Origin: Thiotrichaceae bacterium
Lineage (GTDB): Bacteria; Pseudomonadota; Gammaproteobacteria; Thiotrichales; Thiotrichaceae
Reading direction: 5' to 3'
Assembly: GCA_015494435.1 (NCBI GenBank)
Contig: WGBH01000551.1
Coordinates: 1 to 8,799, forward strand
Length of the DNA stretch: 8,799 nucleotides
A model generated the notes under the pieces. The model saw nothing but the letters and a program-made list of their open reading frames with translations. It was not told where the DNA came from and did no database searches. The translations under genes were made by a program, and so were the position numbers. Shown in pieces: positions 1-5,985 of the stretch. Numbering within the stretch: the stretch's first letter is position 1; each line of letters begins with the position of its first letter.

Positions 1-4
1 CGCT

Positions 5-196
5 CTTTTTAAACTGTGTAATCCAATCAAACTAAAAAGTGCTAACGATTTCCTTCTATTAAATAGAAAGCTTCAAGTAGAGATTAATAGTATCTCTACT
101 TGAAGTGGAATAGTGATGCAGGTAAAGAGTAACTATCAAGTGTTACTCAAACGATGAAGTTTAGATTTATAGATATTTGTAGGTTTTTCTTGTCGG
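5..196 (+). repeat. Copy 1 of a ~190-bp hairpin-rich inverted repeat
   Basis: This 192-bp block matches the reverse complement of 4614-4827 at all but three bases, apart from one 22-bp gap. It has no credible coding frame. It is rich in hairpins: a perfect 14-bp stem (71-84 with 92-105, 7-nt loop), a 7-bp stem (127-133 with 142-148), a short near-palindrome at 54-68, and a 7-bp pairing of 5-11 with 33-39. Its two ends are not inverted repeats of each other. The left end sits at the window edge, so the true boundary may lie further left; only four outer bases are visible and they do not match copy 2. The right end cuts the EamA-type gene exactly at 196/197. It is best read as a non-autonomous, MITE-like element. 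The family is not recognised. Confidence 0.9.
71..105. other. Perfect 14-bp stem-loop inside repeat copy 1
   Basis: Bases 71-84 are the exact reverse complement of 92-105, with a 7-nt loop (taatagt). The matching stem in copy 2 (4727-4740 with 4748-4761) carries a 3-bp mismatch in one arm. No T-run follows on either strand, so a terminator role is not supported. Confidence 0.85.
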
Positions 197-422
197 CTGA
201 ATTGAGAAGACCAATGATAAATAAGCTTTTCCAATGTTTAATAAATTCTTGTAGGCGCTCTTTTCGTAATAAAAAAATCAATAAACATAAAGTCGCGATA
301 GTGACACGAATCGCAATCAGTACGACAGGACCAAAATGTTCCGCTGTTGCACGCATAAAAATAAAAGAGCTACCCCAAATAGCGGCGAGTAGGATAAGTA
401 ATAAAATATCTGTTAATTTCAT
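147..422 (-). pseudogene. EamA/DMT-family transporter, 5' fragment truncated by repeat copy 1
   Basis: The first ~75 codons encode a typical start of a drug/metabolite transporter (EamA, ten-helix inner-membrane exporter family). A hydrophobic helix runs into AAIWGSSFIFMR, the family's early signature, followed by the second-helix stretch VVLIAIRVTIATLCLLIFLL and a start of the third (SLFIIGLLNSA). After residue 75 the frame enters repeat copy 1 and adds about 15 unrelated residues before a TGA at 147-149. Intact members run near 300 residues, so roughly three quarters of the protein is missing. The ATG overlaps the dnaQ stop as ATGA (422-419), suggesting the gene was once translated by coupling as the last member of this operon. 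The remaining 3' part should lie beyond position 1 if the repeat simply inserted; this cannot be seen. Substrate unknown. Certainly broken as a transporter. Confidence 0.85.
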
Positions 423-1147
423 TTAAACAGTGCTTTCCAACTGTCTTTGCCTGATGTTTTTTCAATTGCGTTCATACGTTCAATATGCATCGCTTCTTCC
501 TCTTGATTGGCTTTAATCACTTTTAGCGCATCGCTATTGATTGTAAGAGGGCGTATTCCTGATGCATTATTCGTTAAAGAATTCTCTGAGATATTTGATA
601 AGGAGAGGGCTACTTGTCCGCCTGTCATGGCAAGATAAACATCGCCTAATATTTGTGAATCTAATAAAGCGCCATGCAGTGTGCGATGCTTATTATTGAT
701 ATCATAGCGTTTACAAAGTGCATCCAGACTATTGCGTTGTCCAGGATGCCGATTTCGTGCCATAACCAAGGAATCTGTAATGGTGCAGATTGTTTCTAAA
801 TGCTCAAATTTTTCGCCTGTTTTTTGATAATGTAAATCCAGCTCGTAATTTAAAAAACCAATATCAAACGGTGCATTATGAATAATCAGTTCAGCACCTT
901 GGATATACTCAATAAACGTCTGAGTGATTTGCTCAAAGCGTGGTTTATCCGCAAGAAATTCTTGAGTAATACCATGAACCGCTAATGCTTCTGGGTCTAT
1001 TTCACGATCAGGTTGAATGTATTGCTGATAATCATTGCCCGTCATTTTACGGTCGATCATTTCTACACAACCTATTTCAATAATGCGATGACCGTCTTTG
1101 GTTTCTAGACCTGTGGTTTCTGTATCCAGTAAAATTTGTCTATTCAT
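419..1147 (-). CDS. dnaQ: DNA polymerase III epsilon subunit (3'-5' proofreading exonuclease)
   Basis: 242 residues, the usual length for DnaQ. The DEDDh exonuclease motifs are complete. Exo I is LLDTETTG with catalytic D8 and E10. Exo II is HNAPFDIGFL with D95. Exo III is LHGALLDSQ with H158 and D163. Directly after the exonuclease domain, TGGQVALSL (Q178-L183) sits where the E. coli protein has its beta-clamp-binding motif and fits the QxxLxL pattern. The last ~50 residues correspond to the segment that tethers epsilon to the polymerase (alpha) subunit. The enzyme removes misincorporated nucleotides in the replicative core. The start is well set: AAGGTGG (complement of 1154-1160) lies 6 nt before the ATG, inside the end of rnhA, and the ATG overlaps the rnhA stop as ATGA. 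Coupled translation with rnhA is therefore likely. Identification is secure. Confidence 0.97.
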   Translation of the reverse strand: MNRQILLDTETTGLETKDGHRIIEIGCVEMIDRKMTGNDYQQYIQPDREIDPEALAVHGITQEFLADKPRFEQITQTFIEYIQGAELIIHNAPFDIGFLNYELDLHYQKTGEKFEHLETICTITDSLVMARNRHPGQRNSLDALCKRYDINNKHRTLHGALLDSQILGDVYLAMTGGQVALSLSNISENSLTNNASGIRPLTINSDALKVIKANQEEEAMHIERMNAIEKTSGKDSWKALFK

Positions 1148-1596
1148 TCATTACCACCTTTTTCATCCATCGCACGATTTGCTAAGGCATCTACGCGATC
1201 ATTTTCAATATGACCACTGTGTCCTTTGACCCATTTCCAATCAATGTGATGCTTTTGGGTCGCTTTGTCTAAGCGTTGCCATAGGTCTTTATTTTTAACG
1301 GGTTGTTTAGAGGCTGTTTTCCAGTCACGCTTTTTCCAGTTAATCATCCAGAGAGTAATTCCCTTTCTAACATATTGGGAATCAGTGGTTAAAATAACAT
1401 CACAAGGCTCTGTTAATGTTTCCAAGCCTTTAATAGTAGCCATTAGCTCCATGCGATTGTTAGTCGTTTCGGCTTCATAACCATAAAGCTCTTTTTCATT
1501 TTTACCATAACGCAATAACGCTCCCCAACCACCAATACCAGGGTTTCCTCGGCAACCACCATCTGTAAAAAGTTCTACCGTTTTTTTATTTGTCAT
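1144..1596 (-). CDS. rnhA: Ribonuclease HI
   Basis: 150 residues, close to E. coli RNase HI (155). The enzyme degrades the RNA strand of RNA-DNA hybrids (R-loops, primers) in the cytoplasm. All active-site residues are present: D12 in FTDGGCRGNPG, E50 in TTNNRMEL, D72 in LTTDSQY, H126 in WVKGHSGH and D136 in NDRVDALA. The basic, tryptophan-rich handle that grips the hybrid is present around residues 83-106 (WMINWKKRDWK). It starts 12 bp after the methyltransferase stop, with no clear Shine-Dalgarno sequence, so translation may rely on coupling or on the A/T-rich leader. Its stop overlaps the dnaQ ATG. In E. coli rnhA and dnaQ are divergent; here they are tandem, which I associate with Pseudomonas-type genomes. 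Confidence 0.97.
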   Translation of the reverse strand: MTNKKTVELFTDGGCRGNPGIGGWGALLRYGKNEKELYGYEAETTNNRMELMATIKGLETLTEPCDVILTTDSQYVRKGITLWMINWKKRDWKTASKQPVKNKDLWQRLDKATQKHHIDWKWVKGHSGHIENDRVDALANRAMDEKGGNE

Positions 1597-1608
1597 TATA
1601 TTTACAAT

Positions 1609-2412
1609 TTAATTTTGAAAATGAGTTCGTCGCACCCGCTGTGCGGTGCGATTAAGAGCAACTTTTCCACCTGTTAAGACAAAAGGTGTTTCCCATACTT
1701 TTTTATGCGGACGTATAGCAACTACATGTTTTTTAGCATGAATAATATAAAGGCTACCGAGTATTGGCCATAATTTTTTACCCCATTTTTCTAACCATGC
1801 GCTTCCTGTAAATAGTTTTTTATTTTTTATATTGGGGCGAAAACCTAAATAATTGACCTCTAAAGTCTCAAAGCCTAATAAAGAAAACCAATCACGAACA
1901 TGCGAGAGGCTTCGTGTTCTGTATTGTTTTAGCTTAGAGGGTGGATAATTTTTTTTTGTCTGCTGAGCATCTTTATTTTTTTTTCGTAATAATTTTAAAG
2001 AGCGTTTTGCCCCTGTGAGTGCATAAGGATTAAAACCAATAAGAATACAATGCCCTTCGGGTACTAAAACACGATCAATTTCACGCAAAACTTGATGTGG
2101 ATTATGAGAACATTCTAAAACATGGCTAGCAATGACGAGATCCACCTCATCTGTTGCAATAGGTAGCTGTTCAGGTATTGCTATTAAGTCATTGTTCGTT
2201 GTATCACAGCTTAGTGAAAAACCTGCTGAAACTCTTGAGTTTTTTAAAAATTCTTTGCGTCCGCCTAAAATGCCTAAATTTAAACAATAATAGCCAAAAA
2301 TTTCTGATAAATAGTCAGAAATAATAGCATCAAGAGTAACTAGTGCTTGCTGTCCAGCAAGACCTTGATACCACATAGCACAATTTTTCACTCTATTTTT
2401 GTTTGTATTCAT
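1609..2412 (-). CDS. Class I SAM-dependent methyltransferase, YafS-like
   Basis: 267 residues with a Methyltransf_11-type core. The glycine motif (motif I) is a degenerate LNLGILGG at residues 44-51. PEQLPI at 80-85 and DLVIASHVLE at 91-100 form the motif II region, and IDRVLVPEGHCILIGFNP at 112-129 is the typical post-motif strand and loop. A lysine/arginine-rich C-terminal third (from ~136) follows. Position next to rnhA/dnaQ and divergent from mltD matches the YafS-type methyltransferase of other gammaproteobacteria; its substrate is not established as far as I know. The ATG at 2412 is supported by AAGGAG (complement of 2422-2427), 9 nt upstream, the best ribosome-binding site on this strand. 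It is the first gene of the leftward operon. A second ATG at residue 13 is less likely. Confidence 0.9.
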   Translation of the reverse strand: MNTNKNRVKNCAMWYQGLAGQQALVTLDAIISDYLSEIFGYYCLNLGILGGRKEFLKNSRVSAGFSLSCDTTNNDLIAIPEQLPIATDEVDLVIASHVLECSHNPHQVLREIDRVLVPEGHCILIGFNPYALTGAKRSLKLLRKKNKDAQQTKKNYPPSKLKQYRTRSLSHVRDWFSLLGFETLEVNYLGFRPNIKNKKLFTGSAWLEKWGKKLWPILGSLYIIHAKKHVVAIRPHKKVWETPFVLTGGKVALNRTAQRVRRTHFQN

Positions 2413-2747
2413 TTTTGGAATCTCCTTAAGAGAGGGGCAAGTAAAACATTTGTGGTTATTTCCTGATAAATTTAGGCTTAATAGAATAAATTTGTTAAAG
2501 GATGGATAGAGGCTTTGTCTTAAATTAATAGTCTAAATGTTCTTTCCGATAAGCAACATCACTAATTCAGCTTATGTTCAATCAAATCCAATAGAATGGT
2601 TTGTCTATAAATATAATAAAATGAAGCTGTGGAATGCGCATCACCCAATCTAACAATTTGATGCATGAACCTAATTAATAAAAATAAAATAGCACGGCTA
2701 ACATTAAATAAAAACAACAAAAATCAACGATGTTTGGGGTTACTAAT
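2413..2747. promoter_or_regulatory. Divergent intergenic region between the methyltransferase operon and mltD
   Basis: 335 bp without a credible gene. It must carry promoters for both directions. On the plus strand an exact TATAAT lies at 2612-2617 (listed separately). For the leftward operon I find only the Shine-Dalgarno sequence at 2422-2427 and no convincing -35/-10 pair. In enterobacteria and Pseudomonas this divergence usually also holds gloB (glyoxalase II). Here no gloB or remnant is visible. Confidence 0.6.
2612..2617 (+). promoter_or_regulatory. Candidate -10 box upstream of mltD
   Basis: An exact TATAAT hexamer. No good -35 sits 16-18 bp upstream (the region reads caatag). Chance matches are common in such AT-rich DNA. 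If used, it gives a leader of about 125 nt before the mltD ATG. Confidence 0.35.
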
Positions 2748-4463
2748 ATGTACCATCAAAGAAAACTGGCAGTGGCTGTCTCTGCTGCCTTAGCTATTTC
2801 TGTATTGTCAGGTTGTAGTACAAATAATACGATGAAGAAGTCTTCTTCATACGAACATGCAATGGGAGATGTGGAGTTTCATAAAGCGGCTCATTTGTTA
2901 ATGAAGTCGAATCCATCTCAAGTAGTGTCTCAAGGCGCTAATATTCAAAAAGCATCTTATCATCCTATTCGTACCGCTGTCAGGATAAAAAAAGCATCTT
3001 ATCATCCTATTCGTACCGCTGTCAGAGTAAAAAAAGCATCTTATCATCCTACTCGTACCGCTGTCAGAGTAAAAAAAGCATCTTATCATCCTACTCGTAT
3101 TGCTGTCAGAGTAAAAAAAGCATCTTATCATCCTACTCGTATTGAACGTCCACGTAAAATAGGTATTGTTAAGGATCTTGAAAAAGCAGCTGTCCTATTA
3201 GGAGTAAGGAAAAAACCTAGACGAATCCAAGCTATTTATCGTCCTGCAAAAAGTAGCCAAGTTTACCGCCCACAACTTATAAAAGTAGCAAATCTGCTTG
3301 GAGTCAATGCAAAAAACAATCAGGCAAGGCAACAATTTGTGGCACAACAAGCGCAGACTCAAGTGCAACAACAGCTAGCCCGTGGCAATGATAATATGTG
3401 GCATCGTATCTACCGTGGTCAGAAAATGGGAAGCTACGCCAAGCATCCTAAAGTTCGTCGTTTTATCAGGCACTATGCAAGTAATCCTGAACGCTTAAAC
3501 CGTATAACTAAGCGTGCTTCTAATTATTTATTTATGGTCGTTGCGGAGCTAGAACGGCGTAGAATGCCCACCGAATTAGCTTTGCTCCCTTTTGTGGAGA
3601 GTGCTTATGTTAATACTGCTCGATCTCACGCGGCAGCGGCTGGAATGTGGCAATTTATCCCTTCGACAGGGCGATTATATGGTCTTAAACAACGGCGTGG
3701 TTATGATGGACGGATGGATTCTTTTGAAGCGACGCGTGCAGCATTAGATTATTTACAAAAGCTAAATAGAGACTTTAACGGTGATTGGTTTTTATCGCTT
3801 GCAGCTTATAATGCAGGAGAAGGGCGTGTACAGCGCGCAATAGATTATAATCGCCGCAAAGGACGACCGACAAATTACTGGAGTTTACTCCTACCTAAGG
3901 AAACAAAAGAATATGTACCGCGTTTATTAGCTTATAAAGAAATTATTCATCATCCTGAACGCTATGGTATACGTCTACCTAGGGTAACTAGCCGACCTGC
4001 TTTAGTACCTGTGTGGGTTAATAAGGTGATAGATTTACGCAAGGTAGCACGTGAAGCTGGATTACCGACCTATACGTTAACCGCATTAAACCCAAGCTAT
4101 TTGAGGGGTATTACAACGCCTCGGTTATCTAAACGCATTATTTTACCTGCTCGCTATGCAGGTCATTTACACCATATTATTCGAAAAATGCCAAGCGCAA
4201 AAGACGCCAATTACCGTTACGCCCGTTATACCAAAAGATACAGTAAAAAACACTCAAGCAAGCGCTATAAAAAATCAAAGCGAAGTAATAGACGTGTTAT
4301 TACTCATCGTATACGTCGTGGTGAAACCTTATATAAAATTGCTTTGCGTCATGGAACAACGGTACAGAAAATTATGCGTATGAATAAACTTCGTTCTTCT
4401 AAAGTACAAGCAGGAAGACGGCTTAAGATTGCAAGTAATAGAAGCGGAAAAAGTTATTCTTGA
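2748..4463 (+). CDS. mltD: Membrane-bound lytic murein transglycosylase D, with basic tandem repeats
   Basis: 571 residues from the ATG at 2748, longer than E. coli MltD (452). It cleaves peptidoglycan glycan strands, forming 1,6-anhydro-muropeptides. A lipoprotein signal peptide ends in LSG|C (C23); the following S favours the outer membrane. Residues 68-137 are five basic 14-residue repeats (consensus KASYHPxRxAVRVK), a Q-rich linker follows to ~212, then the SLT domain: catalytic E284 in LPFVESAY, GMWQFIP at 299-305 and AAYNAGEGRV at 352-361. A Lys/Arg/Tyr-rich stretch (~488-517) precedes one C-terminal LysM domain (~519-562), against two in the E. coli protein. An in-frame ATG at 2730 lacks a ribosome-binding site. 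The chosen start has GGGG 8 nt upstream and gives an ordinary 22-residue signal peptide. The catalytic identity is secure; the role of the repeats is unknown. Confidence 0.95.
   Translation: MYHQRKLAVAVSAALAISVLSGCSTNNTMKKSSSYEHAMGDVEFHKAAHLLMKSNPSQVVSQGANIQKASYHPIRTAVRIKKASYHPIRTAVRVKKASYHPTRTAVRVKKASYHPTRIAVRVKKASYHPTRIERPRKIGIVKDLEKAAVLLGVRKKPRRIQAIYRPAKSSQVYRPQLIKVANLLGVNAKNNQARQQFVAQQAQTQVQQQLARGNDNMWHRIYRGQKMGSYAKHPKVRRFIRHYASNPERLNRITKRASNYLFMVVAELERRRMPTELALLPFVESAYVNTARSHAAAAGMWQFIPSTGRLYGLKQRRGYDGRMDSFEATRAALDYLQKLNRDFNGDWFLSLAAYNAGEGRVQRAIDYNRRKGRPTNYWSLLLPKETKEYVPRLLAYKEIIHHPERYGIRLPRVTSRPALVPVWVNKVIDLRKVAREAGLPTYTLTALNPSYLRGITTPRLSKRIILPARYAGHLHHIIRKMPSAKDANYRYARYTKRYSKKHSSKRYKKSKRSNRRVITHRIRRGETLYKIALRHGTTVQKIMRMNKLRSSKVQAGRRLKIASNRSGKSYS
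2949..3158 (+). repeat. Five 42-bp in-frame tandem repeats within mltD
   Basis: Units are 2949-2990, 2991-3032, 3033-3074, 3075-3116 and 3117-3158; only the first nine codons of the last unit follow the consensus. Each encodes KASYHP(I/T)R(T/I)AVR(I/V)K. Neighbouring units among the first four differ by one residue: I-T-I, I-T-V, T-T-V, T-I-V (variable sites in order), and unit 5 keeps the T-I state of unit 4. This gradient fits stepwise tandem duplication. A 42-bp unit keeps frame whatever the copy number. Divergent relatives (IYRPAKSSQVYRPQ) follow at protein residues ~163-176. Confidence 0.95.
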
Positions 4464-4487
4464 GATTAAAGGCATAAGGGAATAAGT

Positions 4488-4527
4488 CTTTATAGACTGT
4501 GCAAGAATATTGCTACAGTCTATAAAG
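4488..4527. terminator. Strong stem-loop after mltD, possible terminator
   Basis: Bases 4488-4500 pair perfectly with 4515-4527 (13 bp). The stem continues with gcaa/ttgc past a one-base bulge, leaving a 5-nt loop. It begins 24 nt after the mltD stop. Neither side has a T-run, so it is not a standard intrinsic terminator. It could be a 3'-end stabiliser or a weak bidirectional terminator. The stop codon of the minus-strand orphan fragment lies inside the stem. Confidence 0.45.
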
Positions 4528-4627
4528 TATCCATAAGGTCAATCATAAATTCTGTATCTTCTTGCGTTTGCTCTTCCCAGCCTGTTAGTCCCATTGCTTT
4601 AAGCACATCTGCACCGACAAGAAAAAC
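4520..4627 (-). pseudogene. Orphan C-terminal fragment of an unrecognised gene, emerging from repeat copy 2
   Basis: Read leftward from repeat copy 2, an open frame of 35 codons ends in TAG at 4520-4522. The first ~5 residues (VFLVG) come from the repeat; the remaining ~30 are unique and protein-like, including ADVLKAMGLTGWEEQ followed by an acidic tail with EDTEFMIDLMD. There is no start codon or ribosome-binding site, and the frame closes upstream at a TAG inside the repeat (4628-4630). I read it as the 3' end of a gene whose front part was removed when the repeat arrived or by later rearrangement. The front part is not found on the other side of the repeat, where the hemE leader begins. 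I do not recognise the family. It could be a chance open frame, but its amino-acid composition argues mildly against that. Confidence 0.45.
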
Positions 4628-4827
4628 CTACAAATATCTATAAAATAGTATAAGAAAATCTATAAATCTAAACTTCATCGTTTGAGTAACACTTGATAGT
4701 TACTCTTTACCTGCATCACTATTCCACTTCAAGTAGAGATACTATTAATCTCATATTGAAGCTTTCTATTTAATAGAAGGAAATCGTTAGCACTTTTTAG
4801 TTTGATTGGATTACACAGTTTAAAAAG
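4614..4827 (-). repeat. Copy 2 of the hairpin-rich repeat, inverted relative to copy 1
   Basis: 214 bp matching 5-196 on the opposite strand. The differences are a 22-bp extra segment near the inner end (between the 9-bp direct repeats at 4636-4644 and 4658-4666) and three adjacent bases at 4753-4755. The 7-bp stem (4684-4690 with 4699-4705) is conserved; the long stem (4727-4740 with 4748-4761) is imperfect. The inner end abuts the orphan gene fragment. The outer end lies 84 bp before the hemE ATG. No transposase frame and no clear target-site duplication is visible (flanks tgca and ttag). Confidence 0.9.
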
Positions 4828-4870
4828 TTAGTAAGATTAAATTCCGCAATGAATTAAATGGAATTATTAG

Positions 4871-4879
4871 TGTCATAAT
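4871..4879 (+). promoter_or_regulatory. Extended -10 promoter candidate for hemE
   Basis: TGTCATAAT is a TGn-extended -10 with five of six hexamer matches (CATAAT). The -35 region (gaatta, 4851-4856) is weak, as is common with extended -10 sites. Transcription would start near 4886, leaving a leader of about 26 nt before the ATG at 4912. The site lies outside repeat copy 2, which ends 43 bp upstream. Confidence 0.5.
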
Positions 4880-4911
4880 TTATATTAATGACAAAATTGG
4901 GGTATACACCT

Positions 4912-5979
4912 ATGGTAAAGCTTAAAAACGATCGTTTTTTGCGTGCATTACTGAAGCAACCTGTTGATACAACACCCGTTTGGATTATGCGACAAGCGGG
5001 TCGCTATCTTCCTGAATACCGCGCTACGCGTGAAAAAGCAGGAAGCTTTATGGATTTATGCAAAAATGCTGACTTAGCCAGTGAAGTGACTTTGCAACCC
5101 TTAGAGCGTTTTGACCTAGATGCCGCTATTTTATTTTCTGATATTCTAACCATACCTGACGCAATGGGACTAGGTTTATATTTTGCTGAAGGAGAAGGTC
5201 CACGTTTTAAGAAAGTTATTACTAATCGTCGTGATGTTGAATCCATTGGTATTCCTGATCCTGAGATGGAATTAGAATATGTGATGAATGCGGTACGAAC
5301 TATTCGCCGTGATTTAAACGGTAGTGTTCCGCTGATAGGTTTCTCAGGTAGTCCTTGGACGCTTGCTACTTATATGGTGGAAGGTGGCTCAAGTAAAGAT
5401 TTTGGTCGTGTCAAAGGCATGATGTACGATGATCCAATTGCCATGCATTTATTACTTGAAAAATTAGCAGAAAGTGTCGCCTCCTACCTAAATGCACAAA
5501 TAGCAGCAGGCGCACAAGCGGTGATGATCTTTGATACTTGGGGTGGTTTATTGACCCCAAAAACTTACAAAGAATTTTCTCTGAATTATATGCAACGTAT
5601 TATTGATAGATTACAAAGTGAAGCCGATGGGCACGAAGTACCTGTTACCTTATTTACTAAAGGGGGAGGACAATGGCTAGAAACAATGGCCGAAACAGGT
5701 TGTACTGCATTAGGTTTAGATTGGACTATTAATATTGCTGATGCTAAAGCCCGTGTTGGTGATCAAGTTGCCTTGCAAGGTAATTTGGATCCTTGTGTTT
5801 TATACGGTTCAGCAGATACTATTCGCCAACAAGTGCGTCAAATAATTGCTGATTTTAATGGCAATACAGGACATATCTTTAATTTAGGGCATGGTATCCA
5901 TCAACATATTAAGCCTGATAATGTCAAAGTGCTGGTTGATGCAGTGCATGAGTTTGGTAAAGCTACTCCAGAGAAATAA
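4912..5979 (+). CDS. hemE: Uroporphyrinogen decarboxylase
   Basis: 355 residues from the ATG at 4912, against 354 in E. coli. The cytoplasmic enzyme removes four acetate carboxyls from uroporphyrinogen III to give coproporphyrinogen III in haem synthesis. The N-terminal signature MRQAGRYLPEY carries R27. D77 in ILFSDIL is the key catalytic and binding aspartate. Y154 in ATYMVEGG, T209 in IFDTWGG and H327 in NLGHGI are the other active-site positions, all in register with the E. coli numbering. An in-frame ATG at 4888 would add eight residues not found in E. coli HemE. The 4912 start is preferred because GGGG (4899-4902) lies 9 nt upstream, MVKLKNDRFLRALL matches the E. coli start, and the likely transcription start nearly coincides with 4888. 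It converges on mrcA with a 6-bp gap and no terminator. Confidence 0.97.
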   Translation: MVKLKNDRFLRALLKQPVDTTPVWIMRQAGRYLPEYRATREKAGSFMDLCKNADLASEVTLQPLERFDLDAAILFSDILTIPDAMGLGLYFAEGEGPRFKKVITNRRDVESIGIPDPEMELEYVMNAVRTIRRDLNGSVPLIGFSGSPWTLATYMVEGGSSKDFGRVKGMMYDDPIAMHLLLEKLAESVASYLNAQIAAGAQAVMIFDTWGGLLTPKTYKEFSLNYMQRIIDRLQSEADGHEVPVTLFTKGGGQWLETMAETGCTALGLDWTINIADAKARVGDQVALQGNLDPCVLYGSADTIRQQVRQIIADFNGNTGHIFNLGHGIHQHIKPDNVKVLVDAVHEFGKATPEK

Positions 5980-5985
5980 GGATCA

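Noticed and set aside
154..426. Plus-strand open frame opposite the transporter remnant
   Set aside because: It is a shadow of a recognisable membrane-protein frame; its product resembles nothing and starts inside the repeat.
2578..2617. Full sigma-70 promoter (-35 plus -10) for mltD
   Set aside because: Only the -10 TATAAT is convincing; no TTGACA-like hexamer lies 16-18 bp upstream.
2898..3131. Minus-strand open frame with a repeated MIRCFFYSDSGT motif
   Set aside because: It is the antisense reading of the mltD 42-bp repeats; its periodicity comes entirely from the sense repeats, and no ribosome-binding site is evident.
2949..3158. CRISPR-like regular repeats
   Set aside because: The units are directly adjacent with no spacers and lie in frame inside mltD.
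4156..4383. Plus-strand 75-codon frame within the mltD 3' part
   Set aside because: It overlaps the conserved MltD C-terminus and LysM domain in another frame.
5..4827. Composite transposon bounded by the two repeats
   Set aside because: The repeats carry no transposase, the enclosed genes are a conserved housekeeping cluster, and no target duplication is visible. An inversion or rearrangement is a better reading.
5004..5246. Minus-strand frame opposite hemE
   Set aside because: It is antisense to the strongly conserved HemE active-site region and has no independent support.
5980..5985. Terminator between hemE and mrcA
   Set aside because: Only six bases separate the convergent stop codons and no hairpin with a T-run is seen around them.
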